Shown piece after piece: positions 6,019 through 13,412 of a DNA stretch of 13,412 nucleotides. How positions within the stretch are numbered: position 1 is the first letter of the stretch; each line of letters opens with the position of its first letter. Under the pieces are notes generated by a model that was not told the DNA's origin, did not search any database, and worked only from the letters and a program-made list of their open reading frames with translations. Source of the DNA: JACCQS01 sp050999295 (GTDB lineage Bacteria > Actinomycetota > Actinomycetes > Mycobacteriales > Geodermatophilaceae). Position numbers and translations under genes: made by a program. The stretch lies in the NCBI GenBank assembly GCA_050999295.1, contig JBPCPI010000186.1:1-13412 (forward strand), written 5' to 3'.

Positions 6019-7404
6019 TCAGTCGCGGCCGACGAGCAGCGCACGGGCATCCCCGGCGGTCACGACACTTCCGGTGATCAGCACGCCCACGCCGGACAGC
6101 ACCTCAACGTCGGTCTCGGCCAACTCCACCGCGGTCTCGATCGCGGTCCCGAGATCCGGTATGACCACGACCCGGTCCGCGCCGAACACCGGCACCGCGA
6201 TTGCCGCCAACTCGTCAGCGGACATGCCACGCGGTGAGCTGTTCCGCGTGACCACCACCTCGTGCAGGACGGTTTCGGCGATCTCCAGCATTCCGCGAAC
6301 ATCCTTGTCGGCCAGACAGGCCACGACTCCGATCAGCCTGGTGAAGTCGAAGGCTTCCTCCAGCGCGGCCACCGAAGCGGCCATCCCGGAGGGGTTGTGC
6401 GCTCCATCGATCAGCACGGTGGGGGCCGAGCGCACCGACTCCAGGCGTCCGGGGGACGTCACGGCGGCAAAGCCTGCGCGTACGACCTCGATGTCCATCG
6501 GCCCGGTCGCCGCGCCGGCGCCGAAGAAAGCCTCCACGGCGGCCAGGGCGAGGACGGCGTTGTGCGCCTGGTGTTCGCCGTGCAGGCCGAGAAAGATCTC
6601 CGGGTACTCCCCGCCCAGGCCCTGCAGGCGCAACACCTGGCCGCCGACGGCGACCGCGCGATCCACGATTCCGAACTCGGCTCCTTCGCGAGCCACGGTC
6701 GCATCGACCTTGACCACCCGTCGCACCAGAACCTCAGCAGCCGCGGGGTCCTGAGCGGCCAGCACGGCCGTCGCGCCGGCTTTGATGATCCCGGCCTTCT
6801 CCCCAGCGATGGTGGCGACATCGGTCCCGAGGTAGTGCGTGTGGTCCAGCGCAACCCGGGTGACCGCGGCGACCTTTGCATCCGCGACGTTGGTGGTGTC
6901 CCAGGTTCCACCCATGCCCACCTCGAGCACTGCGACATCGACCGGGGCGTCGGCGAATGCGGCCAGCGCGATGCCGGTCAGCACCTCGAAGTAGGACAGC
7001 GGCAGCTCCTGTGCCGCGTCCACGAGGTCCACGAACGGAGCGATCTCGTCGTAGACCTCGACAAACCGCTCGTCGGTGATCGGCTCGCCATCCAGCACGA
7101 TCCGTTCGGTCACCGAGGTCAGGTGTGGGCTCGTGAACCGCCCGACGCGCAGCCCGAAAGACCGCAGCAGTGAGTCGATCATGCGGGCGGTCGAGGTCTT
7201 GCCGTTCGTACCGGTGATCTGGATGACCGGGAACGCCTCCTGCGGAGACCCCAGGGCGTCAGCCAGCGCGGACATCCGGACTAACGTGGGTGACAGGCGC
7301 GACTCGGGCCAACGGGTCCGAAGCTCGGCCTCTACTCGGGACAACCCGGTAATCGATTCCCCGTCCGGGGCAGGCCGCTGCACACTTCCTAGGATGCCAG
7401 CCAT
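6019..7404 (-). CDS. folC: Dihydrofolate synthase / folylpolyglutamate synthase
   Basis: A 461-residue Mur-ligase-like enzyme. It joins glutamate to dihydropteroate and adds further glutamates to folates, using ATP in the cytoplasm. Motifs present are the P-loop GTNGKTS at 65-71, TSPHL at 91-95, EVGMGGTWDTTN at 161-172, H188 in ALDHTHYLG, GEKAGII at 201-207, HGEHQAHNAVLALAAVEAFFGAG, and DGAHNP in the C-terminal domain. The middle stretch is very close to the mycobacterial protein as I remember it. ATG 7404 has GGGG about 9 nt upstream; an in-frame GTG at 7383 is possible but its AGGA is only 3 nt away. It heads the folC - DUF4233 - ndk operon. Its start overlaps the divergent valS start. Confidence 0.93.
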   Translation of the reverse strand: MAGILGSVQRPAPDGESITGLSRVEAELRTRWPESRLSPTLVRMSALADALGSPQEAFPVIQITGTNGKTSTARMIDSLLRSFGLRVGRFTSPHLTSVTERIVLDGEPITDERFVEVYDEIAPFVDLVDAAQELPLSYFEVLTGIALAAFADAPVDVAVLEVGMGGTWDTTNVADAKVAAVTRVALDHTHYLGTDVATIAGEKAGIIKAGATAVLAAQDPAAAEVLVRRVVKVDATVAREGAEFGIVDRAVAVGGQVLRLQGLGGEYPEIFLGLHGEHQAHNAVLALAAVEAFFGAGAATGPMDIEVVRAGFAAVTSPGRLESVRSAPTVLIDGAHNPSGMAASVAALEEAFDFTRLIGVVACLADKDVRGMLEIAETVLHEVVVTRNSSPRGMSADELAAIAVPVFGADRVVVIPDLGTAIETAVELAETDVEVLSGVGVLITGSVVTAGDARALLVGRD

Positions 7405-7405
7405 G
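7387..7405. promoter_or_regulatory. Overlapping start region of folC and valS
   Basis: The tetranucleotide CATG at 7402-7405 contains the ATG of valS (plus, 7403) and the ATG of folC (minus, 7404). AGGA at 7391-7394, inside the palindrome TCCTAGGA (7387-7394), lies 8 nt before the valS ATG and acts as its ribosome-binding site. The promoter of each gene must therefore lie within the coding sequence of the other. Alternative starts (valS ATG 7394 or GTG 7451, folC GTG 7383) would change this picture; 7451 has no ribosome-binding site. Confidence 0.5.
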
Positions 7406-10033
7406 TCCGTACACCCCAGCGCGACCCACGGCCGGTCACGTACGTCCACCGTGCCCGATAAGCCAACCCTCGATGGCATCGAGGAGCGCTGGTCGCGGGT
7501 ATGGGCTGAACACGGCACCTACGACTTCGATCCGGACACCACGCGCGACCAGGTCTTCTCCATCGACACACCGCCGCTCACCGCCAGTGGCGCGATGCAT
7601 GTGGGGCACGCCTTCTCGTTCACGCACACCGATCTGATCGCCCGCTACCAGCGGATGCGGGGTAAGAATGTCTTCTACCCGATGGGCTGGGACGACAACG
7701 GATTGCCGACCGAGCGCCGAGTCCAGAACTTCTACGGTGTGCGCTGCGACCCGTCGCTGCCCTATGACCCGGCATTCACCCCGCCGGCGTCACCCGGCAA
7801 GGAGCAGATCCCGATCTCCCGGCCGAATTTCATCGAGCTCTGCCACGACCTCACCCTCGAGGACGAGAAGGTCTACGAGGCGGTGTGGCGCCGGATCGGG
7901 TTGTCGGTGGACTGGTCCACCACCTACCGCACCATCGACGACAACTGCCGTGCCATCTCGCAGCGCGGCTTCCTGCGCAATGTGGCCAGGGGCGAGGCCT
8001 ACCAGGCCGAAGCTCCAACGCTCTGGGACGTCACCTTCCGGACGGCGGTGGCACAGGCCGAGCTGGAGGACCGGGAACGACCAGGTGCCTACCACCGGAT
8101 TGCCTTCGACCGCAGCAACGCTGACGACTCCGCCGCCCACAGCGAGCCGGTCTACATCGAGACGACGCGGCCCGAGCTGATCCCGGCGTGCGTCGCCCTG
8201 GTCACCCACCCCGCCGACGAGCGATACGCCGCTCTGGTCGGTACGACCGTCCGTACGCCCATCTTCGGGGTCGACGTCCCGGTTTTCGCTCACCACCTGG
8301 CCGAGCCGGACAAGGGCTCCGGGATCGCGATGATCTGCACCTTCGGCGACCTCAATGACGTCACCTGGTGGCGGGAGCTCTCCCTGCCGACCCGGCCGAT
8401 CGTCGGCTGGGACGGACGGATCATCGCCGAACCCCCACCGGGGTTAGACAGCGCCAAAGGGCGGGCTGCGTACGAGCAGTTGGCCGGCGCGACAATGTTC
8501 TCCGCACGCGAACGGGTCGTGGCCATGCTGCGCGAATCGGGTGACTTGGACGGCGAGCCGAAGCCGATCACGCACCCGGTGAAGTTCTACGAGAAGGGCG
8601 ATCGTCCGCTCGAGATCGTGACGACCCGGCAGTGGTACATCCGCAACGGCGGCCGTGACGATGACCTGCGCGCGGAACTCGTCGCCCGAGGCAAGGAGAT
8701 CGACTTCCATCCGGCGTTCATGCGGCACCGGTACGAGAACTGGGTAGGGGGTCTGAACGGGGACTGGCTGATCAGCCGGCAGCGGTTCTTCGGGGTGGCC
8801 TTCCCGCTCTGGTACGAACTGGACGCCAACGGCGATCCGGACTACGAGCGAATGATCCTGGCCGAGGAGGCCAGCCTGCCGGTGGATCCGAGTTCGGACA
8901 CCGCACCGGGCTACACCGAGGACCAACGAGGCAAGCCAGGCGGGTTTCTCGGCGACCCCGACGTCATGGATACCTGGGCGACGTCCTCCCTCAGCCCGCA
9001 GATCGCCTGCGGCTGGGGGCGCGACGAGGCACTGTTCGCCAACACCTATCCGATGGATCTGCGTCCCCAGGCTCACGACATCATCCGGACCTGGTTGTTC
9101 GCCACTGTTGTTCGCGCGCACTTCGAGCACGACGACGTGCCGTGGCAGCACGCCGCGATCTCCGGCTTCATCCTCGATCCTGAGCGCAAGAAGATGAGCA
9201 AGTCCAAGGGCAACGTGACCACGCCGATGGACCTGCTGGTCGAGCATGGTTCAGACTCCGTGCGGTACTGGGCTGCCAGCGGGCGGCTCGGCATCGACAC
9301 CGCCCTCGACCCCGGTCAGATGAGGGTCGGCCGGCGGCTGGCGATCAAGCTGCTCAACGCCAGCAAGTTCGCCCTGGGCCATGACGTCGGTCGTAGCGCG
9401 TCGGCCGAAGCGGTGACCGAGCACCTGGACCAGGCCATGCTCGCGGCGCTCGCGGACGTTGTCGCGCAGGCGACTTCGGCGATGGACAGCTTCGAACACC
9501 AGCGCGCTCTGGAGGTGACCGAGGCGTTCTTCTGGACGTTCTGCGACGACTACCTCGAGCTTGTCAAGGCTCGCGCGTACGGCGATGTCACACCCGACGA
9601 CCCGGCGGCCGCATCCGCGCATGCAGCCCTGGGGATCGCGTTGTCCGTACTGCAGCGGCTGTTCGCGCCGATCCTGCCCTTCGCCACCGAAGAGGTGTGG
9701 TCGTGGTGGCAGGCGGGTTCCGTACACCGGGCCAGTTGGCCGACGGTCGAACCCTTACGGGCTGCGGCCGGTGACGCGGCCCCAGCAATTTTGACTGTTA
9801 TCGGTCAGGTCCTCTCGGCGGTACGCAGGGCCAAGTCGGAGGCGAAGCAATCCATGCGGGCCGAGGTCGCTTCGGCGACGGTCACTGGATCGCCCGGTCA
9901 GCTTGCGCTGCTCGAGGCTGGGCGCAGTGACCTGTGCAACGCCGGGCGGATCCAGAGCCTGGAATTGATCGAGGCCGACGGACCGATAACCGTCAAGGTC
10001 GCGCTGGCCGACCCCGTCCCACCCACCGCCTGA
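7403..10033 (+). CDS. valS: Valyl-tRNA synthetase, second (archaeal-like) type
   Basis: An 876-residue class I aminoacyl-tRNA synthetase charging tRNA-Val. The HIGH motif is HVGH at 66-69, within PPLTASGAMHVGHAFSFTHTD, and KMSKS is at 597-601. The stretches FYPMGWDDNGLPTERRVQN, VDWSTTYRTID, ETTRPELIPACVALV (editing domain), TTRQWYIRN and DTWATSSLSPQ mark the second ValS type shared with archaea and some bacteria. The common bacterial form instead has PPPNVTGSLHMGH. The anticodon-binding domain starts around residue 665. PPLTASG is a slight departure from the usual PPPTVSG. I chose ATG 7403 for its AGGA 8 nt upstream; the open frame extends to 7076 only as a folC antisense artefact. A GNAT remnant begins 7 nt downstream and was probably co-transcribed. 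Confidence 0.93.
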   Translation: MSVHPSATHGRSRTSTVPDKPTLDGIEERWSRVWAEHGTYDFDPDTTRDQVFSIDTPPLTASGAMHVGHAFSFTHTDLIARYQRMRGKNVFYPMGWDDNGLPTERRVQNFYGVRCDPSLPYDPAFTPPASPGKEQIPISRPNFIELCHDLTLEDEKVYEAVWRRIGLSVDWSTTYRTIDDNCRAISQRGFLRNVARGEAYQAEAPTLWDVTFRTAVAQAELEDRERPGAYHRIAFDRSNADDSAAHSEPVYIETTRPELIPACVALVTHPADERYAALVGTTVRTPIFGVDVPVFAHHLAEPDKGSGIAMICTFGDLNDVTWWRELSLPTRPIVGWDGRIIAEPPPGLDSAKGRAAYEQLAGATMFSARERVVAMLRESGDLDGEPKPITHPVKFYEKGDRPLEIVTTRQWYIRNGGRDDDLRAELVARGKEIDFHPAFMRHRYENWVGGLNGDWLISRQRFFGVAFPLWYELDANGDPDYERMILAEEASLPVDPSSDTAPGYTEDQRGKPGGFLGDPDVMDTWATSSLSPQIACGWGRDEALFANTYPMDLRPQAHDIIRTWLFATVVRAHFEHDDVPWQHAAISGFILDPERKKMSKSKGNVTTPMDLLVEHGSDSVRYWAASGRLGIDTALDPGQMRVGRRLAIKLLNASKFALGHDVGRSASAEAVTEHLDQAMLAALADVVAQATSAMDSFEHQRALEVTEAFFWTFCDDYLELVKARAYGDVTPDDPAAASAHAALGIALSVLQRLFAPILPFATEEVWSWWQAGSVHRASWPTVEPLRAAAGDAAPAILTVIGQVLSAVRRAKSEAKQSMRAEVASATVTGSPGQLALLEAGRSDLCNAGRIQSLELIEADGPITVKVALADPVPPTA

Positions 10034-10040
10034 CGCAGCC

Positions 10041-10333
10041 GTGACGGCTCATCTGCGCCCTGCGGCGTCCAGCGACTTGCGACGGCTGCTGGAGATCTAC
10101 AACTGGTAAGTAGCGCGCAGCCTTGCCACCTTCGACGACGTGCCTGCCACTGCCGAGAGCCGAAGAGCATGGTTCGTCGGCTGCAGGCGACAGGGTCCGT
10201 ACCAGCTGAGCCTGCACCTGTCACGCGGATTCGGGAAGTCGGCACCTTCACCGAGTACGCCACCAAGGGTGGGCAGCTAATCAGTTCGACGTGGTTCGAG
10301 AAGCTCCTGATGAATCATCAGGCACCGAACTGA
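10041..10333 (+). pseudogene. Decayed GNAT acetyltransferase (phosphinothricin acetyltransferase-like)
   Basis: GTG 10041 opens VTAHLRPAASSDLRRLLEIYNW, the start of a PAT/bar-like N-acetyltransferase, and then meets TAA at codon 23 (10107-10109) where the family usually has Tyr. The same frame goes on with VARSLATFDDVPATAESRR and GPYQL, again family-like. The acetyl-CoA-binding centre that should follow (roughly 90 residues) is absent. At about 10232 the frame shifts by one base, and the family C-terminus REVGTFTEYATKGG...STWFEKLL follows, ending at TGA 10331. So one nonsense change, one large internal deletion and one single-base deletion are visible. The gene follows valS by 7 nt. This remnant is the main content of the 362-bp stretch between valS and the next gene. 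It cannot be functional. Confidence 0.82.
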
Positions 10334-10395
10334 CCCTCGTCCACAGATCCTCTAGCTCGCCCTGATAGGGGCCTCATCTCGGTCAATCTCAGACG

Positions 10396-10764
10396 ATGAG
10401 CCACGACCTCGTTGCCCTACTTCCCCGTTCCGGCGCGGCGAGGGTTGCCGACCTGCTCGATCACGTCAGCCAACGCAGTGTGCGGACTTGGTTGAAGCAA
10501 GGGCGACTGGTCGTCTTGCATCCTGGAGTCGTCGCGTTGGCGGACTGTCGCGATGACTGGCTGGTCCGCGCGCACGCCGCAGTGCTGCACACCGGCGGCC
10601 AGCTGAGCCACACCACGGCTCTCACACTCTGGAAGCTGATCGAGGACAAAGGCCCGTGCCTGCACGTCTCGGTACCCGCCGGCCGGGGCCTACGCAGCGG
10701 TCATGGGCTCGTCGTCCATCGGAGGACGGCTGCAGAGCGACCCTTCGACATCGACGGGCTCCCC
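10396..10764 (+). pseudogene. AbiEi-like antitoxin-domain protein, 5' part, interrupted by IS21
   Basis: ATG 10396 opens 123 native codons (MSHDLVALLPRSGAARVADL...) before the IS21 terminus at 10765. The pattern, an N-terminal winged-helix-like segment (about 1-45) followed by LSHTTALTLW at 70-79, LHVSVPAGRGLRSGHGLVVHR and DGLP, matches actinobacterial proteins annotated as AbiEi-family (type IV toxin-antitoxin) domain proteins. These are often about 280-300 residues with a C-terminal DUF559 nuclease-like domain. The remaining part should lie beyond the right edge of the window. The frame reads on into the IS and ends at 11073, so a 225-residue hybrid could be made, its last 102 residues being antisense IS sequence. 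No partner toxin gene is visible. Family assignment is moderate; the disruption is clear. Confidence 0.72.
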
Positions 10765-10852
10765 TGTCAAGGGCCATTGAGAACTGCCCGGTGGCGGTCA
10801 CGAAATCTGCCCGGTGGTGGCCACGGGATCTGCCCAATGCTGGCCACCACCG
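10765..10852 (+). repeat. IS21 left terminal repeat array (istB-proximal)
   Basis: After the 19-bp tip (10765-10783), three 23-bp units follow without gaps: 10784-10806, 10807-10829 and 10830-10852. Each starts CTGCCC. Units 1 and 2 share CTGCCCGGTGG and then CGGTCAC or TGGCCAC; unit 3 is more degenerate. Such multiple terminal repeats are the transposase-binding sites typical of IS21 elements. Confidence 0.88.
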
Positions 10853-10862
10853 GCTTGGCCTG

Positions 10863-11684
10863 TCAGGTCAATGGCCTCACCCCTTGTCCGGCTAGTGCTT
10901 GGGAGAGGCGGACCGAGTCGCCGCTGGTTTGGCAGATGTGGGCGTGGTGCAGGAGCCGGTCGACGGTCGCGGTCGCGAGGGTCTTGGGCATCAGTTCGTC
11001 GAAGGCGGCTGGGTGGAGGTTGGAGGAGACGGCGATGGACCGTTTCTCGTATGCGGCATCTACCAAGCGGTAGAGACCTTCGGCGGCGTCCTGGGCGACC
11101 GGGAGCAGCCCAATATCGTCAACGACCACGAGATCGGCGCGGAGCACGCGGGCGATGGCTTTGCTGACGGTGTCATCGGCACGGTGTCGGCGCAGTAGCA
11201 CTCCGAGGTTTTCCAGGGTGAACCAGGCGACCTTCAGCCCGCCCTCGACGGCTTGCTGGCCGAGGGCTTCGAGCAGGAACGTCTTCCCGGTCCCCGACGG
11301 GCCGCAGACCACCAGGTTCTCGCGGCGGTGCACCCATTCCAGGGTGCGAAGCGCCTGCTGGGTGGGCGCGGGGATCGAGCTGGCCTCGGCCCTCCACGCG
11401 TGGAATGTCTTCCCGGTCGGGAACGCGGCCGCGGCTCTGCGGGTGGCCAGTGCGGAGCGTTCCCGGCCGGCGGCTTCCTCGGCGAACAGCGCCAGCAGCA
11501 CCTCGGCCGGGTCCCAGCGTTGAGCTTTCGCGGTCGCGACCACCTCCGGTGCGCGCCGGCGGATGTGGGGCAGCCGCAGCCGACGCAGCAGCGCCTCCAA
11601 GTCGGCAGGTAGCGGTGGTGGAGCCGGAACACCCGCTGCGACAACGGTATTCGCCGCTGTCCTTGTCCGGGGCGGGGTGCTCAT
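10863..11684 (-). CDS. istB: IS21 transposition helper ATPase IstB
   Basis: A 273-residue AAA+ ATPase, a DnaA/DnaC relative that assists IstA in target selection and strand transfer. Walker A GPSGTGKT is at 128-135, Walker B VVVDDIG at 186-192, sensor-1 SSN at 220-222, and there is an arginine-rich C-terminal stretch (ATVDRLLHHAH). The N-terminal helix-rich domain (about 25-100) includes LPHIRRRAPE. The ATG at 11684 overlaps the istA stop as ATGA, the standard coupling in IS21. The first 25 residues are Ala/Pro/Thr-rich and less conserved. The gene ends 10 bp before the innermost left terminal repeat. All ATPase motifs are intact. Confidence 0.94.
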   Translation of the reverse strand: MSTPPRTRTAANTVVAAGVPAPPPLPADLEALLRRLRLPHIRRRAPEVVATAKAQRWDPAEVLLALFAEEAAGRERSALATRRAAAAFPTGKTFHAWRAEASSIPAPTQQALRTLEWVHRRENLVVCGPSGTGKTFLLEALGQQAVEGGLKVAWFTLENLGVLLRRHRADDTVSKAIARVLRADLVVVDDIGLLPVAQDAAEGLYRLVDAAYEKRSIAVSSNLHPAAFDELMPKTLATATVDRLLHHAHICQTSGDSVRLSQALAGQGVRPLT

Positions 11685-13222
11685 GTGATCACCTGATTGA
11701 CCTCGGGGCTGCCATCCTCGCCGTGCTGGCCCAGTGCGGCCCAGCCCGCGGTGCCCTGGGTGAGGCTGCGGTCCTCACCGGCCCGGGTAACCGGGCCCCG
11801 GGCGCTGCGGGCGTGATGGTCCAGGATCGAGGACAGATCGCCCTCGCCGAAGCGGGCGTTGACCGCGGCGTGCCCGAGCGCCCAGTCGACCTCGTCGGTG
11901 CCGACGAGCTTGGCTGTGCTGACCGCGGCGGCCATCTTGACCCGCATCCTGCTGGTGCCCGCGGCAGCGGCCTCGGTCAACCACAACCGTGCCCCGTCAC
12001 CCAGGGCGAGGAACTCGGCCTCGGCGGAACTGCGGGCCCTCGGTGCCCGCCCGAGCGCCCCGGCCGGTGCGGGCGGGAAGTGAGCGTCGTCTAGCTTCGG
12101 GCTGCCCGGCGTGGCCCGGGCATGACGAGCGACCTCGACCGGTCCGGCCTCGCCGACGTGCACGATGATCACCTGCTCACCGTCGCCGACACCATGGGTG
12201 CGAACCCAGACCTGGCCGCCGAGCAAGGTGTGCGGAACCGAGTACTGCCCACCCTCGAAGGCCACCATAGGTGTCTTCGCCGCCACCGCGCGGGTCACCC
12301 CGAAGGCGACCGTGTGCGCAGCCGCGGGCAGCCGGTGCAGCCGCGTTCCTTCCTCGGCCAGCATGTCGCGCGGCGCCCGGCGGGTCACCCGGTGGGGTCG
12401 GGCGTTGACCTGCTCACAGAACACCTCGCAGGCCGCCTCCAACTCGGCGAAGGAGACGTAGCCGCCGAGCAGGTTCGTGTCCTTCGGGACCAGGTCGGCC
12501 TTGGCCAGCTTCACCGTGCTCTCACTGCCACCCTTGGAAGCAGGATCAGCCGGCTCGCACGTATGCACGGTCACCGAGTAGTGCCGGGCGAAGGCGAGCA
12601 TCTGCGGGTTCCGGACCGCGATCCCGGCAACGTGCTCCACGGTCACCGTCTTCTCGTTATCGGTCAGCACATACGTCGGAGCACCGCCGATGCGGCGCAG
12701 CGTCACGTCCAACGCGGCGAACACACTGGGCATCGTCTTGTCCCGCAGCGCCAGCACCACCCGAAACCGTGACCAGGCCAGCCACGCGCAGAACAACACC
12801 GTCTTGACCCCGTCGATCACCGGCCCGTCACCGAAGTCGTACTGCAACCACATCCCCGGCTCGGTCACCCACGGCCGATGCACCCGCACCCGACCGGACT
12901 TGAACGCCGCCCGCACGTGCGCGACCGCGCGCCGCGTCGTGCGCTCCGAACCCGAATAGCCCAGTACCACAAGCCTTTCGTGCACCTTGTCGGCGCGGAC
13001 CTTACCCGCCGACCGCTCCATCCACTCCTCGAGTTTCGGCAGAAACTCATCGATCAACTTCGGCCGCGAAGCCGCACGACCACACACTCCACCCGCATCA
13101 CGGGCAGCGACATACCTCCCGACCGTGTGATGCGAACAGCCAGCCAGCTCGCCGGCATCACGCAACGACCCAGTCAGATCGAATGCTTCCAACATTTCCA
13201 TGATCTCCTCGGCAGACTTCAA
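11681..13222 (-). CDS. istA: IS21 transposase IstA
   Basis: A 513-residue transposase. An N-terminal helix-turn-helix lies at about 16-40 (DLTGSLRDAGELAGCSHHTVGRYV), followed by an rve integrase core with the DDE triad D129 (WLQYDFGDG), D188 (YVLTDNEKT) and E234 (GGSESTVKLAKADL). The C-terminal part includes a beta-barrel-like region (FEGGQYSVPHTLLGGQVWVR). I chose TTG 13222 because it gives MKSAEEIMEMLEAFDLTG, the usual family start, and has GAGGGA a few bases upstream. The open frame could extend to 13348, but that would run into the terminal repeats and adds 42 Arg/Leu/Pro-rich residues unlike the family. The length fits IstA. The stop overlaps istB. It looks intact. Confidence 0.93.
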   Translation of the reverse strand: MKSAEEIMEMLEAFDLTGSLRDAGELAGCSHHTVGRYVAARDAGGVCGRAASRPKLIDEFLPKLEEWMERSAGKVRADKVHERLVVLGYSGSERTTRRAVAHVRAAFKSGRVRVHRPWVTEPGMWLQYDFGDGPVIDGVKTVLFCAWLAWSRFRVVLALRDKTMPSVFAALDVTLRRIGGAPTYVLTDNEKTVTVEHVAGIAVRNPQMLAFARHYSVTVHTCEPADPASKGGSESTVKLAKADLVPKDTNLLGGYVSFAELEAACEVFCEQVNARPHRVTRRAPRDMLAEEGTRLHRLPAAAHTVAFGVTRAVAAKTPMVAFEGGQYSVPHTLLGGQVWVRTHGVGDGEQVIIVHVGEAGPVEVARHARATPGSPKLDDAHFPPAPAGALGRAPRARSSAEAEFLALGDGARLWLTEAAAAGTSRMRVKMAAAVSTAKLVGTDEVDWALGHAAVNARFGEGDLSSILDHHARSARGPVTRAGEDRSLTQGTAGWAALGQHGEDGSPEVNQVIT

Positions 13223-13325
13223 CTTGTCCCTCTTCGGGTCGACGGACGCTTCAGCACCGCCAGCGCACCCGAAGAGGGGCCTCAACCACCGCAAGCAGCG
13301 AGGCAAACGACGTCGTGTCGGGCAG

Positions 13326-13412
13326 ATCCCAAGACCGTCAGCGGGCAACTCCCATGACCGCTAGCGGGCAGCTACATGGCCGTCTCCGGGCAGCCTCCCG
13401 TGGCCGCCGACA
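13326..13412 (-). repeat. IS21 right terminal repeat array (istA-proximal)
   Basis: Read inward on the minus strand from the tip (13412-13394), units begin at 13393, 13371 and 13348, with spacings of 22 and 23. A fourth CTGCCC lies at 13325-13320, again 23 further in. They match the left units in CTGCCCG (TTGCCCG in the third) and in CGGTCATGGGA or CGGTCTTGGGA. The istA promoter must lie in or just inside this array, so transposase binding could repress it. That last point is inference. Confidence 0.87.

Larger units (their letters stand above)
10765..13412 (-). mobile_element. IS21-family insertion sequence, complete, istA-istB on minus strand
   Basis: The element is 2648 bp, within the IS21 range, beginning TGTCAAGG at 10765 and ending CCGACA at 13412 (TGTCGG on the other strand). 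Both ends carry a set of CTGCCCG-led repeats about 23 bp long, and in both the first repeat starts exactly 19 bp inside the tip. This symmetry fixes the boundaries and shows that the window's last base is the end of the IS. It carries istA and istB with a 4-nt overlap and no visible damage, so it may still be active. It inserted into an AbiEi-like gene. Target duplication cannot be checked because the right flank is outside the window. Confidence 0.92.

Noticed and set aside
7076..7402. N-terminal extension of ValS to 7076
   Set aside because: It is the antisense of the well-conserved folC P-loop region, and the ValS similarity begins only after about 7450.
10784..10852. CRISPR-like array of 23-bp repeats
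   Set aside because: The units are contiguous with no spacers, are imperfect, and mirror the opposite end of an IS21 element, so they are transposon terminal repeats.
12122..12772. Plus-strand open frame of 216 codons inside the IS
   Set aside because: It is the antisense of istA, rich in Arg, His and Gly, with no recognisable domain.

Overview
The window reads as chromosomal DNA from a high-GC actinobacterium. Codons are strongly GC-biased at third positions and several starts are GTG or TTG. The run folC - DUF4233 - ndk is a typical actinobacterial cluster. The ATP-driven exporter and the IstA/IstB proteins also resemble actinobacterial families. I cannot name the genus from sequence alone.

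Layout. (1) Bases 1-739, minus: the N-terminal third of a TIGR03960-type B12-binding radical SAM protein that runs off the left edge. (2) Bases 792-1461, plus: a VapBC-type toxin-antitoxin pair with a two-palindrome operator over the antitoxin start. (3) Bases 1463-4205, minus: a tightly coupled DrrA/NodI-like ABC exporter operon (ATPase, permease, permease). (4) Bases 4287-5039, plus: exodeoxyribonuclease III, divergent from the exporter. (5) Bases 5128-7404, minus: folC, a DUF4233 membrane protein and ndk in one operon (folate polyglutamylation and nucleotide metabolism). (6) Bases 7403-10033, plus: a second-type (archaeal-like) valyl-tRNA synthetase. Its best start codon shares the same CATG as the folC start. 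(7) Bases 10041-10333, plus: a decayed GNAT (phosphinothricin-acetyltransferase-like) gene with a stop codon, a large internal deletion and a frameshift. (8) Bases 10396-10764, plus: the 5' part of an AbiEi-like gene, cut by (9) a complete 2648-bp IS21-family element, 10765-13412, whose outer end coincides with the last base of the window.

How it fits together. The core is housekeeping: folate and NDP metabolism, tRNA charging, DNA repair, and a radical SAM protein that in other actinobacteria usually lies near rne. Around it are accessory pieces (a toxin-antitoxin pair, an exporter, a broken acetyltransferase, and an IS-interrupted AbiEi-like gene). I found no convincing wholly new system. 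The most informative points are the vapBC operator, the shared folC/valS start, the type-2 valS beside folC, the GNAT remnant, and the base-level IS21 boundaries.
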